A DNA stretch of 64,000 bases, from positions 124,001 through 188,000 of the forward strand of contig CBDBJK010000033.1 in assembly GCA_965206395.1 (NCBI GenBank), written 5' to 3'. Made by a program: the position numbers and the translations under genes. Origin of the DNA: CBDBJK01 sp965206395. GTDB taxonomy: Bacteria; Chloroflexota; Dehalococcoidia; Lucifugimonadales; CATOSD01. The notes beneath the pieces are model-generated. The model worked only from the letters and a program-made list of their open reading frames with translations, made no database searches and was not told the DNA's origin. This document shows positions 53,472 through 63,366 of this stretch, in pieces (positions within the stretch are counted from its first letter, which is position 1; each line of letters starts with the position of its first letter).

Positions 53472-54395
53472 TTGACTCTGGAAAAATATTTGAAAGAGTT
53501 GGCAGATGAAGAGAAGCCTTTGAAGCAATCTGGACTGCTGCAACTCTCTGGATTGTCTTCTGAAGAGATGTTTGAGTTCAAGACCGAGTGGGCCGGGATG
53601 AGCTTCGACAGGAAGTGCGAGATACTCACCAGGCTTATCGAACTCGGCGAGGATAATCTGGAGCTTGACTTCACGGCCGTTTTTCGCGCTTCACTCTCGG
53701 ACGAATACGACGAGATAAGAGAGCGGGCAACGCGGGGTCTGTGGGAGACTGATGACAGAGTAGTCATCAGACCACTCATCTCGCTAATCAACGATGATCC
53801 GTCGCCACGTGTCAGGGCGGCGGCTGCTATGTCGTTGGGCAAGTTCGCTGGAATGGCGCAGGACAGCAAGCTCCTTACGCGAGACGCGGAGAGAATTCGA
53901 AACGCTCTCCTGTCTACAATCGACAAAGAAGACGAAGAGCTTGAGGTTAGAAGGCGTGCCATCGAGGCCATAGCGTCATTCAACTCGCCCGAAATCGGCG
54001 AGATAATCCGCGAAGCCTACGACTGCGATGAGCCAAAGCTAAAGCAGAGCGCCATTTTCGCGATGGGCAGAAGCTCAGACACCCAATGGCTGCCAATTGT
54101 CCTTCAGGAGATGCAGCACAACGACCCTGCGATTCGCTATGAGGCTGCAAGTGCCATCGGACAACTTGGCGACGAGTCCACCGTCCCTCATCTGATTATG
54201 CTCATTCAGGACGACGATTTCCAGGTTCAGGTCTCCGCAGTCCAGGCGTTGGGTACGATTGGAGGGATGCTCGCCAGACGAGCGTTGCTCCAATGCTTGA
54301 AGCTGGGAGACGAAGGACTTGAGGAGGCGGCGCAAGCCGCTCTTCACAGCATCGAGTTCGACGAAGACCCGCTTGGCTTCCGGTTCCAGGGCTAG
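53472..54395 (+). CDS. HEAT-repeat protein
   Basis: The 307-residue protein is built of HEAT repeats of 30-40 residues from about residue 70 on (SDEYDEIRERATRGLWETDD; DPSPRVRAAAAMSLGKFAG; LEVRRRAIEAIASF; DPAIRYEAASAIGQLGD; FQVQVSAVQALGTIGG). Such solenoids act as protein-binding scaffolds, often in PBS-lyase or regulatory roles. There is no signal peptide or membrane span. The start is TTG 53472 behind GGGGAGG. No partner can be named from context. Confidence 0.85.
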   Translation: MTLEKYLKELADEEKPLKQSGLLQLSGLSSEEMFEFKTEWAGMSFDRKCEILTRLIELGEDNLELDFTAVFRASLSDEYDEIRERATRGLWETDDRVVIRPLISLINDDPSPRVRAAAAMSLGKFAGMAQDSKLLTRDAERIRNALLSTIDKEDEELEVRRRAIEAIASFNSPEIGEIIREAYDCDEPKLKQSAIFAMGRSSDTQWLPIVLQEMQHNDPAIRYEAASAIGQLGDESTVPHLIMLIQDDDFQVQVSAVQALGTIGGMLARRALLQCLKLGDEGLEEAAQAALHSIEFDEDPLGFRFQG

Positions 54396-54416
54396 GTCGT
54401 CAATCTAAAAAATCCG

Positions 54417-55385
54417 TTATTGACTTCGATCATAGGTATCGAAGGCCAGTGCCGCCGCACCCAGCAGGCTTACATCGTCCCCTAGCTCAGACTTGACCAC
54501 TGGAATTTGACCCTGATACGGAACAATCGCACGTTGCTCAATCATCCGGGACACCCAGGGCATCAGAAGGTCGAGGCTCTGCGACATCCCACCGCCGATT
54601 ACGATGACCTCTGGATCGAGCGCATTAAGCAGGCTCACAATCCCTATGCCAAGGTTCGTGCCAGCATCCTGCATAATCGACTTCGCCAGCGCGTCACCAG
54701 ACCTCGCCGCCTCCGCCACTTTAGGCGCGTCCACCTGCTCGATGACGCCGTTCGCAGACTCTAGCAATATGCTCTGCTCCCCTGCTGTCAGCCTCTCTTG
54801 TGCTATTCGCGCCACCGCGGTGCCCGAGGCCAGCATCTCCAGGCAGCCAACGCTTCCGCATAGGCAACTAGGGCCATTGCGGTCAATCGTGATATGGCCT
54901 AGCTCTCCCGCGAACCCGCGAGCGCCAGTGTACAGTCTGCCGTCTATCATGATTCCTCCGCCGATGCCGGTGCTGACGGTCATGTATATCATGTGCTTTG
55001 TGCCGCGTCCCGCGCCGTATGCGTACTCTGCGATCGCGCCAAGGGTTGCGTCGTTAGCGTGGGAGGAAGTGAGCGACAATCGCTCCTCCAGGATGGGTTT
55101 GGGAGAAAAGCCGTCCCATCCCGGAAGATTAGGTGGGTTGTACATCATGCCGGTTTCCGAATTTGTAGGCCCGGCCTGTGAAACGCCTATGCCAACGAGT
55201 GATGCGCTTTCTACAGCGGAGGCCGTCTGTTGCAGGGCGGCCACGAACCGCTCCATCACATCATCCCTGCCTTGCTGCGCGAGAGTGGGAATAGCGTTTC
55301 TGCGAGTCACATTTCTATCCCTGTCTACCAGGGCTACCCTTAGTTGCGTGCCGCCAAGGTCAGCTACAAGAGCGTACTGTGTCAT
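54417..55385 (-). CDS. ROK family sugar kinase (glucokinase-like)
   Basis: The 322-residue protein has the ROK layout. ALVADLGGTQLRVALVD near the N-terminus is the phosphate-binding loop. STGIGGGIMIDG and ELGHITIDRNGPSCLCGSVGCLE follow, the latter with the zinc motif C-x-CG-x2-GC. VIVIGGGMSQ is near the end. No N-terminal HTH is present, so it is a kinase rather than a repressor. It likely phosphorylates glucose or a related hexose with ATP in the cytosol. Confidence 0.92.
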   Translation of the reverse strand: MTQYALVADLGGTQLRVALVDRDRNVTRRNAIPTLAQQGRDDVMERFVAALQQTASAVESASLVGIGVSQAGPTNSETGMMYNPPNLPGWDGFSPKPILEERLSLTSSHANDATLGAIAEYAYGAGRGTKHMIYMTVSTGIGGGIMIDGRLYTGARGFAGELGHITIDRNGPSCLCGSVGCLEMLASGTAVARIAQERLTAGEQSILLESANGVIEQVDAPKVAEAARSGDALAKSIMQDAGTNLGIGIVSLLNALDPEVIVIGGGMSQSLDLLMPWVSRMIEQRAIVPYQGQIPVVKSELGDDVSLLGAAALAFDTYDRSQ

Positions 55386-55456
55386 AGTTCCTCATCATCG
55401 ATTGGGCTGATTGCTGGCAGTGCGAGTTTTGCAAAACGCAAATAGCGAATATAAAA

Positions 55457-57448
55457 TTGATTCCCTCGTAACAAGGCCTGTTTGAGATGAGCCCTGGCGT
55501 ACGAAGGTGGTCTGGAGCGGAGGAGGCCACGGGATGCCGGTTGCTGGCCTCACCGCCCTATCTGCTGCGCTCAGGACAAGCGTGATCCCGTTGCGGTACC
55601 CCTTCCGTGGCTCAGGGCACCCGGTGGAAGTTGTGGAGCGGCGCCCTCATGCGGCCGCGACCGCAGGTACCGTCCCGACCGCCCGCTGAGCCGTGTTCTC
55701 CATCTCCACCAGGCGTGCATGGACCATCCGCTTGAAGTTGCACGCCAACGCCTTCAGGTAGACGGCAAGCCGCACCCGACGGCCCCCTCGCACCCGCAAG
55801 CGCCCGAGCCCGTGGGCGCGCTTCAGCTCGGAGTTCGTTCCCTCGATACCAGCCCTTATGTCATACCGCTTGCGCCACTCCTCGGTGGCCTCGGCCCTCC
55901 GGCGTCGCTCGATGTTCACCTTCACCAGGTCCGCCTTGAGGACGTAGGCCCCCGCACGCCGGTCCAGCTTCACTGGGCAACGGGATCGCAAGGGGCAGGG
56001 CTCGCATGTTGTCCCGGCAAAGTGGACCTCTACCCGCTCCGGCGCATCCTTCAGCTCGTACTCCTCGATGGACGGGTGGCCGGCGGGGCACACCGTGGCC
56101 TGCTCCCCTGTGACGTCGATCTGAAAGTCCGCGGCGGTGAGCGGCGGTGGTCCGTCACCCTCTCCTTCGTGCGAGTTCCCCGGCGCCGACCCCGCCACCG
56201 GGCTCACCAGTTCCGTTCCCCGGCGCGAGGCTTCGAAGGCATTGCGGCCCGACCCATACGCCGTGTCGGCGAAGAGCTCGTCCGGTCGGACCTTCCGCTC
56301 CGCGAGCCCGTCAACGACCGGCACGCTCACGTCGGTGTCGCTCCCACTCGAGGGGGTCACCTCCACGTGGGTGATGAGCTGGGTGGCGTTCTCCTCGTGG
56401 CAGGTCTCCGCCACCTGCACCTCGTACCCCTTCCCCTTGTGGCCGCTGTAGGTCACATCCGGGTCGTGGGGCGATTGCAGCGAGTCGGCGGACACCTGCT
56501 TCGGGTCCTTCAAGGCCACGGGCACCTTGCATTCCCCAGCATCGTCGTCATCGTCCCTGGGGCGCCCGTCCTGGTGTTTGCCCACATGGCACTGCTCCCG
56601 CAGCAGCCGCTCCAGCAGCCGGTACTCCTCCAGCTGGGCAGCAGTCGTGCCATGAAACCGGTCCACCAGCCGGTAGAGGTCCCGGGCACAGACCGAAAGG
56701 CGTCGCCGACCCTCCCCCGTGCGGGCGTCCTCGTAGTGGGTCGCCTCGTCTTCTTCCTTCAAATAGCGCCCTAGGAGGCCCTCCGGAACCCCAGGGCGAA
56801 GCTCTGGGTGCTCCCAGCGCAAGGCCCGCAGGAACAACCGCATCGTCTCACAGAACAGGCCCAGCCGGGTGAGTGTGGCGATGTTGCTCATGATGTGGGT
56901 GGAGTCCAGCCGTTGCTTTCCGGTGCGTATGCCCAGCGCCTGGATGATCCGGTCCGTGGTCTCCTGGAAAGCCAGCCGGCCACCGTCGTGCTGCATCAGG
57001 CGAACTCGGAAGTTGTGGAGGGTCTTCTGGGGCAGGTGGGTCTCCTCGATGTCTAGCCGCAGGGCGTGGTGCCAGAGCAGGTTGAACTCTAGCTGTTCCA
57101 GAGCTTCATCGTCGGTGAGGTTGAACATCTCTTTGAGGAGGTGGACCCCGAGGACGGTCTGCACCGCCCGGTTGGGACGGCCGTTGTCCACGCAGTACAT
57201 GGGAGCAAAGCGCTCCTCGTCAATCAGGGGGAGCGCCTCGTTTCGGAAAACCTCGGCCCAACTTCTCTCCAGGCGCTTAGCCTTCTTCGGCGTCACCAGG
57301 AACTGGGACTGTCAGAGGCTCTCTTGCGGGTCTCGTATTCGGAACATCCTCCCCTCCCTCGGCCAGGCGCAGCGCCCACGACCTTTTATTACATTATCCC
57401 CACCTTGCCCCAGGCTGGCGAGGGGTTTTTACGAACAAATCAAAATTG
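55457..57448 (-). mobile_element. IS1182 family element, copy B
   Basis: This copy is inverted relative to copy A, has the same length and the same ends, and is flanked by TTG at 55457-55459 and 57446-57448. It lies between the ROK kinase and the isomerase gene and does not break a gene. Copies A and B frame a 10.7-kb inner segment in inverted orientation. Confidence 0.9.
55647..57296 (-). CDS. IS1182 family transposase, copy B
   Basis: The 549-residue product is identical in translation to copy A, with the same GTG start and DDE motifs. Identity points to recent movement or gene conversion. Confidence 0.93.
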   Translation of the reverse strand: MTPKKAKRLERSWAEVFRNEALPLIDEERFAPMYCVDNGRPNRAVQTVLGVHLLKEMFNLTDDEALEQLEFNLLWHHALRLDIEETHLPQKTLHNFRVRLMQHDGGRLAFQETTDRIIQALGIRTGKQRLDSTHIMSNIATLTRLGLFCETMRLFLRALRWEHPELRPGVPEGLLGRYLKEEDEATHYEDARTGEGRRRLSVCARDLYRLVDRFHGTTAAQLEEYRLLERLLREQCHVGKHQDGRPRDDDDDAGECKVPVALKDPKQVSADSLQSPHDPDVTYSGHKGKGYEVQVAETCHEENATQLITHVEVTPSSGSDTDVSVPVVDGLAERKVRPDELFADTAYGSGRNAFEASRRGTELVSPVAGSAPGNSHEGEGDGPPPLTAADFQIDVTGEQATVCPAGHPSIEEYELKDAPERVEVHFAGTTCEPCPLRSRCPVKLDRRAGAYVLKADLVKVNIERRRRAEATEEWRKRYDIRAGIEGTNSELKRAHGLGRLRVRGGRRVRLAVYLKALACNFKRMVHARLVEMENTAQRAVGTVPAVAAA

Positions 57449-57783
57449 AGTTGCGCACTTGCCAAGATCGTGAGTTTCGTTGCCGTTTACTTGCTACTTC
57501 ATGCAGCCTTCAAGTTTTAGTATATCTGAATCGTCAGAAGCGGAACGGGATGCATGCCAGCAATTATACATAGAAGCATGGGTGTGGATACCTCGTTTCA
57601 GCTTGTTTCTCCAATATCTGTGTCCAGAGCAGGATGCTATAATGGGCCTCGAAGAAGACCGAGGCATTGTATAACTGTAACCGGAAGGGCCTTATATGGT
57701 CGAGGATAAGAGCTGCTCATGAAAATGCCGAGATGGATGATGCCTATCCGCCGCATCGCTTGCTGAAGGGATGATATCACGAC
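57449..57783. other. Gene-free region upstream of the isomerase gene
   Basis: No gene is supported; a 64-codon frame here has no ribosome-binding site or motif. It should hold the promoter of the isomerase/E1 operon, but no good hexamer pair was recognised. Confidence 0.45.
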
Positions 57784-58578
<795 letters not shown>

Positions 58579-58627
58579 CAGGGCGATGCTATACTGATGA
58601 GGCGCATTTACGATGACGGAGGACAAC

Positions 58628-61018
58628 ATGACGACCAAAGCGCCGGACGAAACTGACATTTCTGTAGATGACCGCGACAGCCTGCTCTCTGAGATTCAAA
58701 ACCGGGTGCTGTGGCTGTCAATGCAGATGGTTCATCACGCGAACGATGTGCGCGAAAATCGGGACGGCGCTAAAGTGGGTGGGCATCAGTCGTCTAGCGC
58801 ATCTGTCGTCACCATCATGACCTCTCTGTATTTCGACTTCATGCAGGCGGGCGACAGGGTTTCAGTCAAGCCACACGCTTCGCCCGTCTTTCACGCCATT
58901 CAGTATCTTCTCGGTAATCTCAAACAGGAAGAACTCAAGACGCTTAGGGCTTTTCACGGCCTGCAAGCCTATCCAAGCCGCACTAAAGACCCAGACCAAG
59001 TGGATTTCTCCACCGGCTCAGTTGGGTTAGGAGCGGTCGCGCCGAACTTTGCTGCTCTTGCCTACGAGTACACGCGGACGCGCCTGTATTCGAGCGCGGA
59101 GCCTAGTCACCGCTACATCAGCCTTGTCGGAGACGCCGAACTGGACGAAGGCTCGATATGGGAAGCCATCGCAGAGCCGTTTATGGGCGACCTCGGACAG
59201 GTACTCTGGATAATTGACCTCAACCGCCAGAGCCTTGATCGGGTGATACCAGGCATTCGGGTGCGTGCGTGGCGAGATATGTTTGCCGCCAACGGCTGGA
59301 ACGTGATAGACGCCAAATACGGCAAACGTCTTCACGCAGCATATGCCGAGCCTAACGGCGAACTGCTGCGCGTGTGTATCGATGAGATGCCAAACGAGCT
59401 TTATCAGAGATTGCTGCGGCTTTCTCCAAGGTCATTGAGGGAGTGGCTGCCTCAATCAAGCCGTTATCCGAAAGACATGAGCCGGTTCCTGAGCCGCTGG
59501 AGCGACGACGAGCTTCAGGAGCTTTTCCATAACCTCGGCGGGCATGACTTTTCAACCTTGCGGGAGGCGTTCGAGCAGGCTGACCTCGCAAAAGGCCCAA
59601 GTGTCGTGTTCGCGTACACACTGAAGGGTTGGATGCTGCCTTCGGTTGGCGATCCACAAAACCATTCAGTCTTTCTCTCCCATCACCAGATGGAGCAGCT
59701 AAGAAATGAGCTTGACATAGCTGAAGACGAGAAATGGTCTGGGTTCAAGCCACAGAGCACGGCAGATAGGCTGTGCGCCGAGTCACGGGAGAGTCTGTAC
59801 GGAAGAGGCCGCAAACCAGAGGCCGTTACCACGGGGTCGTTCATACCAACGGATTTCGGCCACACGTATCGCGGCAATATGTCCTCTCAGCAGATATTCG
59901 GGCTGGTGCTTACCGACGTGGCTCGGAACCTCCCCGATGTTTCGGACAGGATTGTCACTGTTAGCCCGGACGTAGCTAGCTCGACGAATCTTGGCGGTTG
60001 GATAAACAAGGTAGGGGTGTGGACAAGAAGCGAATCAGAGCCGCTGCCGGAAGAGGGCGTGCTAAGGGCGTTGAAGTGGGAGGAACTGCCCCATGGACAG
60101 CATATCGAGCTTGGAATATCCGAGAACAACCTGTTCATGATGCTAGGTCAGCTTGGCCTGTCATTCGAGATGAACGACGAGCTTCTATATCCTATTGGCA
60201 CGCTGTATGACCCATTTGTGCGGCGCGGATTGGATGCCTACGTCTACAGTATATATTCAGGAGCCAAGTTCATCGCAGTTGGAACGCCATCTGGGATTAC
60301 TTTGGCTCCTGAAGGCGGCGCACATCAATCGCTGATAACGCCCTCAATCGGCGTCGAAATGCCTGACGTGGCGTTCTACGAGCCATGCTTTGGTCAGGAG
60401 CTTGAATGGATAATGCTCGATGCTCTGGAGAATATCCGCACGCGCAAGAATTCGACATATCTCAGGCTGACGAGCAAGCGAGTAGACCAGGAAATCTTCA
60501 ACGTGCCTGAGGACGACCTCACCGCCCGCGAACGATTGCGACGACAGGTGCTTGCAGGCGCATACAGGCTAATTGACAGGACCCATGAGGCAGATTATCA
60601 GCCAGGAGTCAACGTAGTCCATATCATGGCGTGTGGCGCAATGGTGCCAGAAGCAGTCGAGGCGAGCCGACAACTAATGGACGAAGGTGTGTACGCGAAC
60701 GTTATCAACATCACAGGCCCCGGCCCGCTGTACAAGCGTTTCCAGGACTCGGTGAACGCCGCCATGAAGTCCAAGCCTGAGATGTCGGAGTTCATGGCGG
60801 ATGTAGTGCCCGTGGCGGACCGAGTTGGGCCGGTGATTACAGTGGTAGACGGCCATCCCCACTCTCTGGCATGGATTGGCAGCGCGCTGAACACCGTTTC
60901 ATTGCCGCTCGGGGTCAGCGGTTTTGGTCAGTCGGGTGATCGTCCAGACCTGTATCGGGAATACGGAATCGATGTGGAAAGCATCATGGCGGCCTGTTTC
61001 GGCGCATTGGAGATTTAA
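58628..61018 (+). CDS. Homodimeric pyruvate dehydrogenase E1 / transketolase-like ThDP enzyme
   Basis: The protein of about 796 residues has the AceE-like order. The N-terminal ThDP domain holds GGHQSSSASVVTIMTSLYFDF and the cofactor motif GDAELDEGSIWEA...DLNRQSLD (GD-A-E...N). The central pyrimidine-binding domain has HIELGISENNLFMMLGQLGL with the catalytic Glu, and a transketolase C-terminal domain follows. It resembles E1 of the AceE type that oxidatively decarboxylates 2-oxo acids, but is about 90 residues shorter than the Escherichia coli protein, and no E2 or E3 gene is near. The ATG at 58628 follows GGAGG; another in-frame ATG at 58613 does not. Confidence 0.85.
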   Translation: MTTKAPDETDISVDDRDSLLSEIQNRVLWLSMQMVHHANDVRENRDGAKVGGHQSSSASVVTIMTSLYFDFMQAGDRVSVKPHASPVFHAIQYLLGNLKQEELKTLRAFHGLQAYPSRTKDPDQVDFSTGSVGLGAVAPNFAALAYEYTRTRLYSSAEPSHRYISLVGDAELDEGSIWEAIAEPFMGDLGQVLWIIDLNRQSLDRVIPGIRVRAWRDMFAANGWNVIDAKYGKRLHAAYAEPNGELLRVCIDEMPNELYQRLLRLSPRSLREWLPQSSRYPKDMSRFLSRWSDDELQELFHNLGGHDFSTLREAFEQADLAKGPSVVFAYTLKGWMLPSVGDPQNHSVFLSHHQMEQLRNELDIAEDEKWSGFKPQSTADRLCAESRESLYGRGRKPEAVTTGSFIPTDFGHTYRGNMSSQQIFGLVLTDVARNLPDVSDRIVTVSPDVASSTNLGGWINKVGVWTRSESEPLPEEGVLRALKWEELPHGQHIELGISENNLFMMLGQLGLSFEMNDELLYPIGTLYDPFVRRGLDAYVYSIYSGAKFIAVGTPSGITLAPEGGAHQSLITPSIGVEMPDVAFYEPCFGQELEWIMLDALENIRTRKNSTYLRLTSKRVDQEIFNVPEDDLTARERLRRQVLAGAYRLIDRTHEADYQPGVNVVHIMACGAMVPEAVEASRQLMDEGVYANVINITGPGPLYKRFQDSVNAAMKSKPEMSEFMADVVPVADRVGPVITVVDGHPHSLAWIGSALNTVSLPLGVSGFGQSGDRPDLYREYGIDVESIMAACFGALEI

Positions 61019-61277
61019 GACAGCGAATTCCAAGACGTGACATTAGGCGCTCGAAAATTCCCTGGCATGCGCCCTGGTAGTCGCGTAAATGCGCGGCGCG
61101 TTTTTCCCACCCTCCCGCCCTCGGCACGCTCTTGGGCTTTAGCATCACAGACGACGTTGGGCGCATCATATAACTAGAGTTCTGCGCGAATGGATCACGT
61201 CACGCGGTGCCTGTCTTACGGTCACAGGTCCATCGAAAGGGAATCAATAAACTGATGTCAGTCCGTAGTTAACCACG

Positions 61278-61886
61278 ATGATTGAATCGATTGCTGCGAT
61301 AGCATTGGCTTTTCTGCTAGGCTCGTTTCCGACTGCCTTCGTGCTGGGACGATTGCTTCACCGAACTGACGTGCGTCAACACGGGAGCGGGAACCCCGGC
61401 GCGTTGAATGCCTATCGTCAGCTTGGAAAGGCGGCTGGCCTACTGGTACTTGCGATTGACGCCGGGAAAGGCGCTCTGGCGTTGTTCATCGGAGAGCGGA
61501 TCGGCGCGCCCAACTTCGCAATTTACGTTGCCGCAGTCGCCATTGTTCTTGGACACAACTACTCACCGTTTCTGGGCTTCAAAGGTGGCAAAGGGGCCGC
61601 AACCGCTCTCGGAATCTCAGTGTTCGTTCTTTGGAAACTGACAGTGATAGCGGCAGGGGTTGGCGCAATCGTATTCCTCGTCACTCGCCATCCCGTGTGG
61701 ACGATGACAGGGGTTTTCGTTGCGCTCAATGCCTTGACGATTGGAACAGGCCAGACTTTAGGGCTGATCGTGGTTTGTTTGATTCTCACGTTCGTCGTCG
61801 CGGGCACACACTTTTCCAGGCAATATCCTCAACTTATATCCGCAATCAGGCAAAGGCAGTGGCGAAGGTTCATGAGCATCGAGTGA
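61278..61886 (+). CDS. plsY: Glycerol-3-phosphate acyltransferase PlsY
   Basis: The 202-residue membrane protein has five or so spans and the three PlsY motifs: GSFPTAFVLGRLLHRTDVRQHGSGNPGALNAYR split at the loop (GSGNPGA), GHNYSPFLGFKGGKGAATALG in the middle, and ALTIGTGQTLG late. PlsY transfers the acyl group from acyl-phosphate to glycerol-3-phosphate, the first step of phospholipid synthesis, which indicates ester-type bacterial lipids. Length and motifs are normal. Confidence 0.93.
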   Translation: MIESIAAIALAFLLGSFPTAFVLGRLLHRTDVRQHGSGNPGALNAYRQLGKAAGLLVLAIDAGKGALALFIGERIGAPNFAIYVAAVAIVLGHNYSPFLGFKGGKGAATALGISVFVLWKLTVIAAGVGAIVFLVTRHPVWTMTGVFVALNALTIGTGQTLGLIVVCLILTFVVAGTHFSRQYPQLISAIRQRQWRRFMSIE

Positions 61887-62010
61887 GAAAGCCTCAAAAC
61901 CGTCTGGTATAAATCGTCGAGTGGCTGTAGAATGTTCTTCGTCGGTATCGGTAGTAAGAAAATACAGGTTGAAAGATTCAAACCGAGAATGGAGGCCAGA
62001 CGTAAGAGGT

Positions 62011-63366
62011 ATGTTTAGAACACATGCTAGCAAGGTGATTCTGCCAATTTGCGCCGCTCTTATCGTACTCGCTCTGGCGTGCAGCTCGGAAGAGGAGCCT
62101 ACGCCGACACCCGCCTCAGTACCCCAACCGACCGCGGCTCCCTTGAGTATCAAGCAGTACAGCTCTGCCCCAGAAATGGTAATCGACACCAGCAAGAAGT
62201 ATACGGCGACCATTGAGATGGAGAAGGGCGGGAATATCGTCATCGAGCTATTCGCCAAAGAGGTTCCGAACACGGTCAACAACTTCGTGTTCCTGGCACG
62301 TGAGGGATACTATGATGGGGTTACCTTCCATCGCGTGATACCCGGCTTTATGGCGCAGGGAGGCGACCCTACTGGCACAGGTTCCGGCGGCCCAGGATAT
62401 CAGTTTGACAATGAGTTTCATGCCGACGCACGCCACGACTCTCCGGGCATTATCTCGATGGCTAACTCAGGCTTGAGGAGCGGACGCGGGACGAACGGCA
62501 GCCAGTTCTTTATTACTTATGTGCCAACTCTGAACCTCGACGGACTGAACCCCGACGGCTCCCCCAAGAGTTGCGGCACTCCGGGTGTCTCTTGCCATGC
62601 GGTTTTCGGGAAGGTAATCGAGGGAATGGAAGTAGTCGAGGGCATTTCGCCGCGAGACCCCGCCTCCGCGAGCGCCCCAGGCGATGCCATCAAGACTATC
62701 ACGATAGAGGAAAACGAAAGCTCAACCTCAGCACAAGGAGAGGAGCCTACGCCGACACCCACGTCAGTGCCTCAAGCAACGGCGGCACCCGTGACCAACA
62801 AGCAGTATAGTTCTGCCCCAGCAATGGTAATTGACACTAGCAAGAAGTATACGGCGACTATTGAGATGGAGAAGGGCGGAGATATCGTCATCGAGCTATT
62901 AGCCAAAGAGGTTCCGATAACGGTCAACAACTTCGTGTTCCTGGCACGTGAGGGTTATTACGATGGAATTACCTTCCATCGTGTGATACCTGACTTTATG
63001 GCGCAAACAGGCGACCCTACTGGCACAGGTTCCGGTGGCCCAGGGTACCAGTTTGACAACGAGTTTCACGAAGACGCGCGCCATGACTCTCCGGGCACAG
63101 TGTCGATGGCTAACTCGGGCGTGAGGAACGGACGTGGGACGAACGGCAGCCAATTCTTTATAACATACGTGGACACATCGTTCCTCGACGGTCTGAATCC
63201 CAACGGCAACTCCAAGAACTGCTTCACTCCCGGCGTGTCATGTCATGCGGTATTCGGCAAGGTAATCGAAGGAATGGAAGTAGTCGAGGGTATTTCGGAG
63301 CGAGACCCTGGGTCTGCGACGACTCCGGGCGATGCCATCAAGACCATCACGATAGAGGAAAACTAA
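62011..63366 (+). CDS. Lipoprotein with two tandem cyclophilin-type peptidyl-prolyl isomerase domains
   Basis: The protein of about 451 residues starts (ATG 62011 behind AAGAGGT) with a signal peptide ending LALAC, a lipobox, and a short Thr/Pro linker. Two nearly identical cyclophilin domains follow, each with FHRVIPGFMAQ or FHRVIPDFMAQ (catalytic Arg), GTNGSQFFITYV, a Cys-containing insertion before CHAVFGKVIEGM, and a Thr/Pro linker between them. Cyclophilins speed cis-trans proline isomerisation and would act on exported proteins at the cell surface. The stop codon at 63364-63366 corresponds to a GAA codon in the first linker, so the protein once continued into a third domain. Confidence 0.92.
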   Translation: MFRTHASKVILPICAALIVLALACSSEEEPTPTPASVPQPTAAPLSIKQYSSAPEMVIDTSKKYTATIEMEKGGNIVIELFAKEVPNTVNNFVFLAREGYYDGVTFHRVIPGFMAQGGDPTGTGSGGPGYQFDNEFHADARHDSPGIISMANSGLRSGRGTNGSQFFITYVPTLNLDGLNPDGSPKSCGTPGVSCHAVFGKVIEGMEVVEGISPRDPASASAPGDAIKTITIEENESSTSAQGEEPTPTPTSVPQATAAPVTNKQYSSAPAMVIDTSKKYTATIEMEKGGDIVIELLAKEVPITVNNFVFLAREGYYDGITFHRVIPDFMAQTGDPTGTGSGGPGYQFDNEFHEDARHDSPGTVSMANSGVRNGRGTNGSQFFITYVDTSFLDGLNPNGNSKNCFTPGVSCHAVFGKVIEGMEVVEGISERDPGSATTPGDAIKTITIEEN

